The position numbers were made by a program, and so were the translations under genes. Shown here piece by piece: positions 8,932-20,027 of a DNA stretch of 64,000 bases (positions within the stretch are counted from its first letter, which is position 1; each line of letters starts with the position of its first letter). Under the pieces are notes generated by a model. It ran no database searches, was not told the origin of the DNA, and worked only from the letters and a program-made list of their open reading frames with translations. This stretch comes from Dyadobacter fermentans (lineage in GTDB: Bacteria; Bacteroidota; Bacteroidia; Cytophagales; Spirosomataceae). The DNA is taken from contig NZ_JAHXBN010000013.1 of the NCBI RefSeq assembly GCF_019924045.1, forward strand, positions 1 through 64,000. The letters run 5' to 3'.

Positions 8932-11900
8932 TTATGGTGTATTGGAAGTGCAAGTATTACCCCCGGCCGTCCATTTGGGTGTTATATCGAAATTGATATT
9001 GGGCGCGCTTCCTTTCCCAACCGTGGCACTCCCCGTCACGATCAACTGCATATCTGCTTGCAACGGGGGGAGCTCAAATCCTGAAAACGCTTCCGTCAGG
9101 GTAGCTTTAAAGCCCGCCCCGATATTTGACGACAAGGACATGCTGGCACCGGGAGGGCTGGTGTACGCCGTTAGGCGCGTATCGATCCCGCCATTTACGT
9201 AGACTTCACCGCCGGCCCGGATGGATAGGAGCGTTCCATACGCGTACGCCCTTGCCCCAACACCCATCCCCGCGCCAAATGACAGGGCACCGCTTTCGTA
9301 GTTGCCATAGACGTAGCCATCGGCATAAATATCCACCCCTACCTGGGCCTCGGCGCCAGGCACCCCGTAAACATGATTGAAATTGCCGATTCCTGCGGGA
9401 AGATTCATTTCGCCGGTAGCGTATATGCCCTTAAAAGTCGAATTGAATGAGCAGGGGAGGCTTTTCCGATGACTATTGGCAAACAAAACGCTGGTAGCAT
9501 CGCTGAGGTCCGGGCTGTTATAATAGCCTAGCATCAAACCCGCTTTCAGTGTGGTCGGTATGGGCAATGGCACATTTTCCAGGGTTCCGGAAGCAACAAT
9601 ATAGAATCCATTTTTATCAACTCTTACCTGGCCGACTCCGCCTGAGAAAGTCATCGATGGGGGGATGTCCAAGGGAGGCATTTGTAGTGAACCGGTAAGG
9701 CGGCTATTTTTGAAATCATATACAAGGTTCAGCGCTCCCAAACCGCCCGGTGCCGGAATTCCATCCAGTCCTATGTTCTGATTATCAGCAATAATTTCAC
9801 CATGGGCCGTAAATGAAAGGCGGTTTTTCTCTTCTTTTTTCCACATCTCAAAGCCCATCGGCAAACCGGAAAATGTCATCAGTTTCCATTGCTTGCCCTC
9901 CACCCGTTGATGACAATATAGCTCCGATAGCCCGGATTTGCCTTCCAAGGTGATACTCAGTTGATTCTTCGCATAGTCCGTTTTATTACCTGCATCGTCG
10001 TTGGCTGCATATACCGGATTGTCTTTAAGTTTCAGGAGATCCTTTTCCAGATTCAGGTCCAGGTTTCGATTGTGGGTAATGTGGGTGGAATTGGCTGTGT
10101 GGATCAGCAGCACATTGTCTATATGCAGTTTTTCGGGCTCTTCAACAAACCCTTTCATCGCAATGATGCCGTCCGCAAAATAGATCCCGTTGCTCGACCC
10201 GCCGTCGGCGTCTTTCACATTGAGTGCCTCAAAATTGAGATATCCGCTTGTCTCGAACTTATATTGGCCCGGAATCATCGTTTTGAGCTTAATCGCATTA
10301 GTCCCCTTGGGCTTTGAATAGATAAAACGCATCGAAACATCCTTGGGCGCATTCGGGATACCGGTAGATAGTCCCGAATCGAATGCAAACCAGTCGGGGC
10401 CTGTTTCGATGGTGGTGGGGCGTACGTCGATGATATTGAAATACCGGAACGACTTGTTGCCGGCGCCGAAGGTCACAATGTCCTGTCCATTGTCCAGCAG
10501 GGACACAGTTTGAAACTCCAGCGCATCGGTTAGCCCTGGCAGTGAGCGAGCGGGTAACTTTGCTGCCGGGGAATCGCCTTCCGGCACGATGACCATCGAC
10601 CAATGTCCCTTCTTGTCGGAGCCTGTTTGAGCGTCATAACCGAAGTAGGCCTTTCCGCCCAGATTTAATTTGGCCACGCCCGCCAGTTCCAGCTCTTTCG
10701 GCTCGACATTCAATTTTAAAAAGTCGCTTCTCAGGTTGAACTCCTTAATGGGGATATCCACTTTCCCAGTTTTGACAACGCCCGTGGTCGAATAAAATCC
10801 ACCCTTTTTGAAGTCGAGCTCCCATTTCCGGATTTCTACACTCCAATTTCCCGCCAAAGGAAATGTGAGCGGCGTTTCGCCGGATTTTTTATCGATCGTG
10901 TTGTTTTTGATAACCAGATCCCCGATTCTCACTTTAAACTCCGAAGGAATGGCTTCTTTAATGTGGCATTCAATCTCCGGAGAAAGGTGTATTTCGTCTT
11001 GAACTAACCTCGACCCGTTCAACGCACTGGTGGCATTGAAAGCCAGGAATTTAAGCTTTACAGGTGAACCGTCCTTCTGGGAAATGGTAAAATTGGCCCA
11101 TTTGATATGGCTCTTTTCGGAGTTGAAGGCGACCACAGCCGGTTTGCCTGCGCTCAGTGTCGTATCAGATAGGAATAACTGATTTTTACCCGGATTGAAG
11201 AGATTTTCCGAGAAATTGAACGAGTTATCGATCACCTGCACCTGCGCAAGGATTTTCCCTTTCAATGTCCCCGGTGTTCTGGAGATTTTCAATTTGCCGG
11301 CATTGGCAACCGCATCCAGGGAGGTCACCCTGACGTTGTATTTAATATCCTTCACGACGATATTTGGCGTGGCGTGGTAAACGAGCTGATCCAAAACACC
11401 ATCTTCCAGTTCCACCGTTTCGCTCGCCGGGATACCTTCCTGCGGCTTGTCCGGATTCGGTTTGAAGGCTACGTTCTCAAATCTTGCCGTCAGTTTGTCT
11501 TTCAGTGTACCGAAAGGCCCGAATTCGGGATCGGCCAGGTTAACCACACCGGTTGCCTTCATGGTCTTGGGATCTATTTTTTCAATCGTAACCGGAAAGC
11601 CCCATATGGATGCAATGCTGAATTTGTCGAATGTGGTGATCGTCAGTTTCAGTGACTGCCCTTTTGCCTGAGGGATTACCTGGGTTGAACTTACACCGAT
11701 ATACGTAGGGCCTGTTTGTCCCTGATTGTAGCTTGCTTCGATGGTACAAATCGATAGATTTTTATCCACGTCGAGCGAAAAGGAACCGTCTTTTTTGGAT
11801 AGGGTACTGTATTTGACGGAAGCATTTTTGCCGGCGGATACGAACACTAATGCACCTTCCAAAGGAATCTCAGCACCTTGCGCCGATTTGGTAACCACCA

Positions 11901-14900
11901 CGCCATTGACCACCGTCGCCGGTTCCAGCAACACGATTTTGGGCTTCGGGATTTTACTTTCCTCATTTGTTACCGACAAGGTCTGCGTGACATAACCCGG
12001 TGCCGAAATAACGACATAGAGGTTGTCTGTGGATACATTTTTGAATCGAGTTTCGACTACACCTTTCTCATCGCTGGGGCCGAAAACGAAGCCCGGATCA
12101 TTTTTTCCAAAGAGTTTAACGCGGGCTCCCGCCACACTTTTCCCCGTCGGACCTTTTTCGAAGATTTTGAAGGTAATCCGGTGATCGCGTTGGTAGATAT
12201 CGATATCGCCCGCATTGATATTGAATCTTCCTTCCGAAAGGGCTGTCGGTTTCGGTAATTCTGTTTTAATATCCCTCACCTCGTTGAAATAACTGATGTT
12301 GACCGGGATTACTTTCAAGGTTTTGGCGGTAGATGGCGCATCCATATCGAATTTCCACATCCCGTCATGGAACTGTGTTTTGAAAATAGACCCGTCGTCG
12401 GCCTGTACATATGCTTCTATGCTTTGTCCGGGGCCCGGCTCGGGGTTGACCAGCTTCCCTTCCATATTGAGGTTTGCAGCGATGCCGGCCGGTATTTTCG
12501 GTGGCGTATTACCGATGCTTTCGCTTACCGGTTTGCCTGGCGCTGCTGGCTTAGTTTTATCCGAAACTTTGTCGATTTTAGCGCCGCCAGCTCTGGTATC
12601 ATAATCAATCGCCCTGCCCGTAATACGGGTGTTAGGCTGCATCAATACCGCAGGGTTGTTGCTATTTTGGCCCAGCATAAGGTCTCCGATGCATATACAA
12701 TCGGTGCATCCCGGGCAGGGTGACGGAGTTTCCTTGCCGGAAGAGCCGTTAGCATAAAAGTTATATCCCTTTGCGAATATTTTCACCCTGGCATTCTTGC
12801 CCGGTTTGAGTACAAAGGGAGTGACCCTTCCATTTTCGTCGGTCATTTTGTTGATATTACCTAGCGAACCGTCCGCGGGTTCATAGGTCAGCGCTACCAG
12901 GGCACCTTTGATACCCTGTGTCGGATTCGATTGATCAACGACGCGGATGTGGACAGTCGGCAGGCCGGGTTTCAGGTAACGCTGCACGACATCTGACTTG
13001 ATCCATTGATATTGGTCGGCGAAGACAATGTCGGCTTTACCGCCAGCGCCAGCATTAATCCCTCCAGAGGTTGGAGCAACCAAGCTTTCGTCCAATAATA
13101 TTTTCTTGTTGATAGGCGAATCTTGTATTTCATCCCTTATCCAATATTTGTTGGCTTGCTGGCACGACTGTATTGCAATGGGCCACCAATCTTTATTCTT
13201 GAAATATGCTGCGATCTTGATTGCGTCTTCCGGCACATCCAGAAAAAGATCTTCGGTGTAGTCTGTTCCTCCTCCGGCAGGCGTGAACCTGAATTTATAT
13301 CCTTTGCGGCAGTTAACATTTGCTCCGCCTACGATTGTCCTCTTTTTTCCCTCGGGACCAATTTTGTCCGAGGTTTTTATCTGATCGGCACTGAGTTTGT
13401 TCACGTCGGTTTCGTAAACACCCAGCCATGACTCGTTGGTAGTGATCCTTTTCAGCGAGACCAGTTTGTAATTGTTGAGCCCATCGTCCGCCTTTTCCGT
13501 GGCAATGAAGTATAGGTCGTTCTCTACCTTGGCCTTGACCATTCTCGGGAAGGTAATCGTACCGTTTACGTCCGATTTACCCGAAGCAATCTCTCTATAT
13601 GAATTGCCATCTATTTTTCTGATCGACTGAACTCCGCTGCCCTCGTCTTCGGGCGGCCCCGTATGGACTCCCGGAATACCTACCTTCTTGTTAACAGCCC
13701 GTAATACCGAAATCTTTATCCCGAACAAATTCTGTTTGTACCCAGCCTTTTGAATGGCCGTCGTGTCCGACTTCACCTGAACCAACAAACCATAGCTCTT
13801 CACCTTGGCAATCATTGTATTAAAATCGAAAGCCCCCTGGGGATCCATAACCTGGTCGGCGGATATCCCAAAATCCGTTGACGGGCTGGCGTAATACGCG
13901 TTGTCGACGATGACGCGCAGGGTACGTCTGTAAATTCTGCCTCCTCTTTTAAACTCTCCCGTTCCGGTTAGGGGAGTTCTGGGCAATATTCCCAGAGGCA
14001 TCGGTTTGATCATTTTAACTTTGAACTCAAAGGAGCCGTCGGAGCCGGTTACTTTGGTGTCCAGCGTCTGGCTGTAATTTTTATGAAAAGCGGCGATCTC
14101 GTCATCTCCGTTTCCGGGTGTGCCGGCAGTCACGGTACCGTCCGCTAAATCCTGGTACACAACTTGCAAATGAATTCGCGTGTTAGCAAGCGCCTTTGCT
14201 TCCGCACCGTCTTTGCCTGCATCAGCAAACTGATAGGCTAGTTTGCCTTTGAAGGACATTGTCGGTGGCTCGGTGGTTTCTATATTGAAAGTGGTTTTTT
14301 CGACCCGTGCAGTTTGCGGGACCAGCTTGTTTTTCGGGCGTGAGAAAATCACAGCCTGCCCGTCGTCCGGCTTCTGCCCGCAGCCGGGGCAATACACTTT
14401 ATAGTTGTCGTAGGGTTTGTCGGCATATACCAATTTTTCAAAAGTGGCCGAATGGGCATCTCCGCTGGCTTTCAAAGTAGCAGTTCCGATAAACTGATAG
14501 CCAGCCCGTTCGACTTCGGCTTGTAGGGAAGAATTTGTCTGGCTTTTAAGCTGCCCTTCGACGGGAAGCCGGTATTTCTTGTAATACTCCTGCAACCCGG
14601 TGGTTTTACGATAAATGACCACAACCTGACCGTCCAGTTGCGCGTCGGAAGCTCCCGGCCAATTTTTATAGGTTTGTTTGGCGGTCAAATCCAGCGTGTA
14701 ACCCGAAGCCAGCCAGGTAATGCCCTCCACCTGATATACTTTTTCTTCACGGCGTGAAATCTGGAACGTGTTTTCATTCGTGGCCTGATACGATCCGGAA
14801 GTAGTAAAAGGCTGAATAAACGGGTTCACCGGATCTATTACGCAACGTGTGAACATTTGGGTCGTGTCGGAGCTGTGCAGTGCCGACTTCAATACCTTGA

Positions 14901-16404
14901 TTGCATATCTGCCCATCTCGTCGGATGTGCCGTATCCAACTGTCAACAGGTAGTTGCTTGGTTCCATTTTAGACAAAACCACCTTTGTATTAGGCAAAGC
15001 ATGAGCCTTCCCTGCTTCGCCCGGGTATTTGAAAGCCAGAACACCCGTGATGGTGAGCGTATCTTCAGAGCTACCCAGGTCCCTGGCGAATAATGAAAAC
15101 ACGACCGGTTTTGACAACAAAGGCTCATCAGGCAACTGCGCCTGCTTACGAATTAAGTCAGACACGCCCATTAGCTCGACAGACACTTCCAGTTTCTTAT
15201 CGGTGGTGATTCCGGCAGGCAGGTCCTCTTTCGCTATTTGAAAGTAAGGTGTCCTGACCTGGCGGACAAGCAGGGGGGGATCGGATGCCTTAGCCCCTAC
15301 ATTTGCAATCCTGATCTTATAGTTCAGTTCGCCCCGATGATCTAAAATTGATTTCAATTGAGGTGGCACATGATAGGCTTTTCTTAACAGGGCTTCCAGT
15401 TCCTTATCGAGCTCCCATTTAAATGTCAGAGGGTTGTTGCTGCCCACCTGCATACTTTTCGTCCTTAATGGACTGGCTTGATCCGGCGCGGTCATCGTGA
15501 TGTATTCAAGCCCGGGGAGTACTTTCGTAATGCCATACGTGAATACCCCTACCGGGCTTTTTCCCTCATTCATAAAGGCGAGCTTTTGGCTCGTGGGAAT
15601 GGCCTGTACCCGCCAGGCATAACGTTTGCCGAATTGTAAAGCGGGATGCGAGGGGCCGTACAGAAAAGTGGTCGTACGTAAATGCTGTACTTCCAGTCCG
15701 GTCCGCGGCAACGCGATTGCATCGATATACACATTGGGATTCACCTCTGCCGGAAGTTCTGCAATGCGCAGGGTGTACTCCACCTGACTGGGCAGTATGC
15801 CTACTGGTGCCGACCAACTAAAAAGCTGCGTTTGTGGCGTTCTGATACCGATCGCTTCATTGTCGTATGGGGAGATCAGGATCGGAGGTTCCACGATCCG
15901 GACGGGAATTAACCCGCTGCACCCCGTAGGAAACTCCGCCGACAATGGCCTGGTGGTGGCATTGTCGAAGGCCTGTACGCAAAGCTGGTAGTTACCTTCC
16001 GGCAGAGGTAGCCCTCTATACAATTCGTTTTTATTCATTCCTTGTACCTCAATCTGGGCCAGATCAAACAGGCCTTCCAGCTCCGAGCGGGTAAGCATTC
16101 GGTTCACGTCCGTGGCCCGTAGTTCGAGTGGGCGAAGCGGACGATAATTGGGCGATGTACGAATGATAACCCCGTTGTCACCTTCGAGCCTGCCAAGCAG
16201 CCTAACGGACAAATCTTTACCCGACAGGTTAGATATAAAGACCTGTGCACGGCTACCGGTTCCGGGATAATCCTGAATGTAGGGACTGTACGGAGGAAGT
16301 ACGTTGGTCAGGATCCTGACCTGGCTTTGTGCCCGCGACGCGTTGACCAACAATCCGAAAAGTGCCGGAAAGAGGAAACAGAATATAATGTGCGCTGTTT
16401 TCAT
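8932..16404 (-). CDS. Giant exported protein with TANFOR-like N-terminus and carboxypeptidase-regulatory-like domains
   Basis: A 2490-residue exported protein with a signal peptide (about 1-26). Residues 30-170 (TNVLPPYSPYIQDYPG, then LEGDNGVIIRT, then LPEGNYQLCVQAFD) resemble the N-terminal region of Bacteroidota TANFOR-domain proteins as I remember that family. A FnIII-like module (IRTPQTQLFSWSAP) follows. The middle has several carboxypeptidase-regulatory-like beta sandwiches (GVLAFKYPGEAGKAHALPNT, GIKGALVALTYEPADGSLGN, KSVAGARVKLFG, EIPLEGALVFVSAGKNASVK). The last third is long and strand-rich and ends in a glycine/alanine/tyrosine-rich stretch (about 2330-2440) without a recognisable T9SS domain. 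Two CPGC motifs occur (C672-C675 and C1230-C1233, the latter followed by TDCIC). It sits 9 bp after an OM-barrel gene. Function unknown; a surface or envelope scaffold is likely. Confidence 0.88.
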   Translation of the reverse strand: MKTAHIIFCFLFPALFGLLVNASRAQSQVRILTNVLPPYSPYIQDYPGTGSRAQVFISNLSGKDLSVRLLGRLEGDNGVIIRTSPNYRPLRPLELRATDVNRMLTRSELEGLFDLAQIEVQGMNKNELYRGLPLPEGNYQLCVQAFDNATTRPLSAEFPTGCSGLIPVRIVEPPILISPYDNEAIGIRTPQTQLFSWSAPVGILPSQVEYTLRIAELPAEVNPNVYIDAIALPRTGLEVQHLRTTTFLYGPSHPALQFGKRYAWRVQAIPTSQKLAFMNEGKSPVGVFTYGITKVLPGLEYITMTAPDQASPLRTKSMQVGSNNPLTFKWELDKELEALLRKAYHVPPQLKSILDHRGELNYKIRIANVGAKASDPPLLVRQVRTPYFQIAKEDLPAGITTDKKLEVSVELMGVSDLIRKQAQLPDEPLLSKPVVFSLFARDLGSSEDTLTITGVLAFKYPGEAGKAHALPNTKVVLSKMEPSNYLLTVGYGTSDEMGRYAIKVLKSALHSSDTTQMFTRCVIDPVNPFIQPFTTSGSYQATNENTFQISRREEKVYQVEGITWLASGYTLDLTAKQTYKNWPGASDAQLDGQVVVIYRKTTGLQEYYKKYRLPVEGQLKSQTNSSLQAEVERAGYQFIGTATLKASGDAHSATFEKLVYADKPYDNYKVYCPGCGQKPDDGQAVIFSRPKNKLVPQTARVEKTTFNIETTEPPTMSFKGKLAYQFADAGKDGAEAKALANTRIHLQVVYQDLADGTVTAGTPGNGDDEIAAFHKNYSQTLDTKVTGSDGSFEFKVKMIKPMPLGILPRTPLTGTGEFKRGGRIYRRTLRVIVDNAYYASPSTDFGISADQVMDPQGAFDFNTMIAKVKSYGLLVQVKSDTTAIQKAGYKQNLFGIKISVLRAVNKKVGIPGVHTGPPEDEGSGVQSIRKIDGNSYREIASGKSDVNGTITFPRMVKAKVENDLYFIATEKADDGLNNYKLVSLKRITTNESWLGVYETDVNKLSADQIKTSDKIGPEGKKRTIVGGANVNCRKGYKFRFTPAGGGTDYTEDLFLDVPEDAIKIAAYFKNKDWWPIAIQSCQQANKYWIRDEIQDSPINKKILLDESLVAPTSGGINAGAGGKADIVFADQYQWIKSDVVQRYLKPGLPTVHIRVVDQSNPTQGIKGALVALTYEPADGSLGNINKMTDENGRVTPFVLKPGKNARVKIFAKGYNFYANGSSGKETPSPCPGCTDCICIGDLMLGQNSNNPAVLMQPNTRITGRAIDYDTRAGGAKIDKVSDKTKPAAPGKPVSESIGNTPPKIPAGIAANLNMEGKLVNPEPGPGQSIEAYVQADDGSIFKTQFHDGMWKFDMDAPSTAKTLKVIPVNISYFNEVRDIKTELPKPTALSEGRFNINAGDIDIYQRDHRITFKIFEKGPTGKSVAGARVKLFGKNDPGFVFGPSDEKGVVETRFKNVSTDNLYVVISAPGYVTQTLSVTNEESKIPKPKIVLLEPATVVNGVVVTKSAQGAEIPLEGALVFVSAGKNASVKYSTLSKKDGSFSLDVDKNLSICTIEASYNQGQTGPTYIGVSSTQVIPQAKGQSLKLTITTFDKFSIASIWGFPVTIEKIDPKTMKATGVVNLADPEFGPFGTLKDKLTARFENVAFKPNPDKPQEGIPASETVELEDGVLDQLVYHATPNIVVKDIKYNVRVTSLDAVANAGKLKISRTPGTLKGKILAQVQVIDNSFNFSENLFNPGKNQLFLSDTTLSAGKPAVVAFNSEKSHIKWANFTISQKDGSPVKLKFLAFNATSALNGSRLVQDEIHLSPEIECHIKEAIPSEFKVRIGDLVIKNNTIDKKSGETPLTFPLAGNWSVEIRKWELDFKKGGFYSTTGVVKTGKVDIPIKEFNLRSDFLKLNVEPKELELAGVAKLNLGGKAYFGYDAQTGSDKKGHWSMVIVPEGDSPAAKLPARSLPGLTDALEFQTVSLLDNGQDIVTFGAGNKSFRYFNIIDVRPTTIETGPDWFAFDSGLSTGIPNAPKDVSMRFIYSKPKGTNAIKLKTMIPGQYKFETSGYLNFEALNVKDADGGSSNGIYFADGIIAMKGFVEEPEKLHIDNVLLIHTANSTHITHNRNLDLNLEKDLLKLKDNPVYAANDDAGNKTDYAKNQLSITLEGKSGLSELYCHQRVEGKQWKLMTFSGLPMGFEMWKKEEKNRLSFTAHGEIIADNQNIGLDGIPAPGGLGALNLVYDFKNSRLTGSLQMPPLDIPPSMTFSGGVGQVRVDKNGFYIVASGTLENVPLPIPTTLKAGLMLGYYNSPDLSDATSVLFANSHRKSLPCSFNSTFKGIYATGEMNLPAGIGNFNHVYGVPGAEAQVGVDIYADGYVYGNYESGALSFGAGMGVGARAYAYGTLLSIRAGGEVYVNGGIDTRLTAYTSPPGASMSLSSNIGAGFKATLTEAFSGFELPPLQADMQLIVTGSATVGKGSAPNINFDITPKWTAGGNTCTSNTP

Positions 16405-16413
16405 GTTATCGAA

Positions 16414-18111
16414 TTAAAAAGTAATCCCATAGCCAAAGCTTCCCCGGAACTCGTCGAACTTTTCGGATGCCTGGCCCGTGTTGGAATTCAGATAGTTAAG
16501 CGATAAGGTAATGCTCTGTTTTTTGCCTATTTGATAGCCTGCATTCGCCGAAGCCGTCATCACCTTACCTGTTATGCCAAACTGTTGGTTGACCAGGTAA
16601 GAGAAATTAGCCGAAGTGCTCAGTTTCTTCTTGAAAAAGGAATAGTTGGTGCCCAGCGTCGGACCATAGAATTTCACATTGTCCGTCATGGAAGAGTCTC
16701 TGGCCGGAAGGCCCGACTGGGTGTAGGAAAGCATCAGATTTGCTCCGAACCCGGATCGATTGTGCGTCAGGAAATAGCCGATGTTTACATTTTCATTATT
16801 GTTTTCCGTGCTCGAAGCCGTGTTTTCGTTTAAATCGGAAAGTTGCTGATAAGTGCCCGTTGCGTTGAACACGTGGGCCATTTCCTGGTTCAGGATTGAA
16901 TAGCGGAGATTTACCGTCGCCGACAAGTTGTTTTGTGCAATACGCAAGGTATCTATCAGCGGCCTGGTACCCGCCTTTTGATTCAAACCGTAGTTGGACA
17001 GCGAAATGTCAACGCCGAATTCGGGCTGAGGGTTGAGCGAAACCATCAGCGAGCCAATCGTACGGCCGGTGCGGACGTTTTTGTTGTTGGCCAGATTATC
17101 ATATTGAATTCCATAGCTTCCCGCAATTCGTGCTTTTCCTTTCAGTAGGTTGAGTGTGGGAGCCACAGTGTAGCTCTGAATATCACTCTGGAAATAGTAC
17201 GCACCCATTGTCTGAAAATTAGGGTCGATGCGCTTGTACTGTAACTTGACAGAACCCCATTTGCTTTGATAGCCCAGCGCAGCCTGTGTAGCCTGCGTAA
17301 GCTGCGTCGAAAGGCGCGGGGTGATCATTCCGCCCAAAAACTTAGCCAGAAAATTACTCCCCTCGGCGGCGACCTCGGACGAGCGTATGTCGCGTGTGTA
17401 AGAGCTCGCCGCCGCGTCAATCTCCATAGTAATATGTTTTACAAGCAGCAAACGCGCGCTAAGGCCCACTACCAGATTCTCTGCCGGTACAATGCTTTGT
17501 TCTGGTGTTGCAGCTACTCCCGAAATGGAGTTTGTATCGTCCTTGGCGCGCAATACCAGCAAATCGATATAATTATTGGTTTTACCGTAACCTACTTTAA
17601 AAGCATAACCAGTCCTTTTAAACGATGGGATAATATTAGGATCGGCAATGTTTGATGATATCGCTTTATTAAACCTGCCATAAACAGCTCCGATCCTGAG
17701 CAAACCCGGATTGAGCTCGACACCGCCGCCCAAAAAAGTATGGCCGGCCAGCGTGAATGGAGAGAACGTCACGTTTCGGTAGCCGGCGTGCACAGTCGCC
17801 CATTTGTAGGAAGGGCTAAGTCCGAACTGGTTGAACGGCTGGCGGAAACTGGTGCCCTGATTGCCCAAAACACCCGAAAATGGCAATGTAATTCCTCCCG
17901 GAAGAGACACGGTGATAGCACCGCTCAACCCGAAAGGATTCGGTTGGTTGCGCCCTGCGATACCAGCTGACCGGTATAGGCCGGCGTAGGCATTCAGACC
18001 GCCCGACAGTTGTACTACCCTGGACTGGCCGCCGGTGCTTTGGGCAACTGCTACCAGGCAACAAAAGCATTGCATCAACGCGATTCCGAAACATGTAATA
18101 CTCGCTTTCAT
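16414..18111 (-). CDS. Predicted outer-membrane beta-barrel protein, first gene of TANFOR/FnIII operon
   Basis: A 565-residue protein with a signal peptide (about 1-23, ending VAVAQ). Residues 40-110 look like a plug or periplasmic face (SGAITVSLPGGITLPFSGVL, QPFNQFGLSPSYKWATVHAG). The rest alternates polar and aromatic residues in 10-14-residue strands typical of a barrel (KVGYGKTNNYIDLLVLRAKD, ATVNLRYSILNQEM, FGANLMLSYTQSGL, QSITLSLNYLN) and ends in FRGSFGYGITF with a terminal phenylalanine, the usual OM-barrel signal. No TonB box is seen. It heads the five-gene minus-strand operon; an export or anchoring channel for the giant protein encoded 9 bp downstream is a reasonable inference. Confidence 0.82.
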   Translation of the reverse strand: MKASITCFGIALMQCFCCLVAVAQSTGGQSRVVQLSGGLNAYAGLYRSAGIAGRNQPNPFGLSGAITVSLPGGITLPFSGVLGNQGTSFRQPFNQFGLSPSYKWATVHAGYRNVTFSPFTLAGHTFLGGGVELNPGLLRIGAVYGRFNKAISSNIADPNIIPSFKRTGYAFKVGYGKTNNYIDLLVLRAKDDTNSISGVAATPEQSIVPAENLVVGLSARLLLVKHITMEIDAAASSYTRDIRSSEVAAEGSNFLAKFLGGMITPRLSTQLTQATQAALGYQSKWGSVKLQYKRIDPNFQTMGAYYFQSDIQSYTVAPTLNLLKGKARIAGSYGIQYDNLANNKNVRTGRTIGSLMVSLNPQPEFGVDISLSNYGLNQKAGTRPLIDTLRIAQNNLSATVNLRYSILNQEMAHVFNATGTYQQLSDLNENTASSTENNNENVNIGYFLTHNRSGFGANLMLSYTQSGLPARDSSMTDNVKFYGPTLGTNYSFFKKKLSTSANFSYLVNQQFGITGKVMTASANAGYQIGKKQSITLSLNYLNSNTGQASEKFDEFRGSFGYGITF

Positions 18112-19770
<1,659 letters not shown>

Positions 19771-19796
19771 GTAAGGGCTAATCCATATTGAGAATC

Positions 19797-19827
19797 GCGG
19801 GGGGCAATTGATTCAATTGCCCCCCGC
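19797..19827 (+). terminator. Strong hairpin downstream of gdhA
   Basis: A perfect 14-bp stem (19797-19810 with 19814-19827) closed by a 3-base loop: GCGGGGGGCAATTG pairs with CAATTGCCCCCCGC. There is no T run after it, so termination would rest on stem strength. It ends 200 bases before the copper ATPase start codon. Confidence 0.6.
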
Positions 19828-20027
19828 TGCGCATCAGGCGGTATTGGCACTTACTTCGCCTATCGCAGCTGCAATCCCATAATTCTGTAACAGACAGCAG
19901 GAATTGTGTAGCAAAACCTGTTCGCAGAAGGTGATCTTTGTAACTATCCTCATAGTCGGCCAGCCAATGATTCCTTTGTTCTGTGCCGATGCAGCAAACC
20001 TCGCAAGCACCACGAAATTATTTGACC

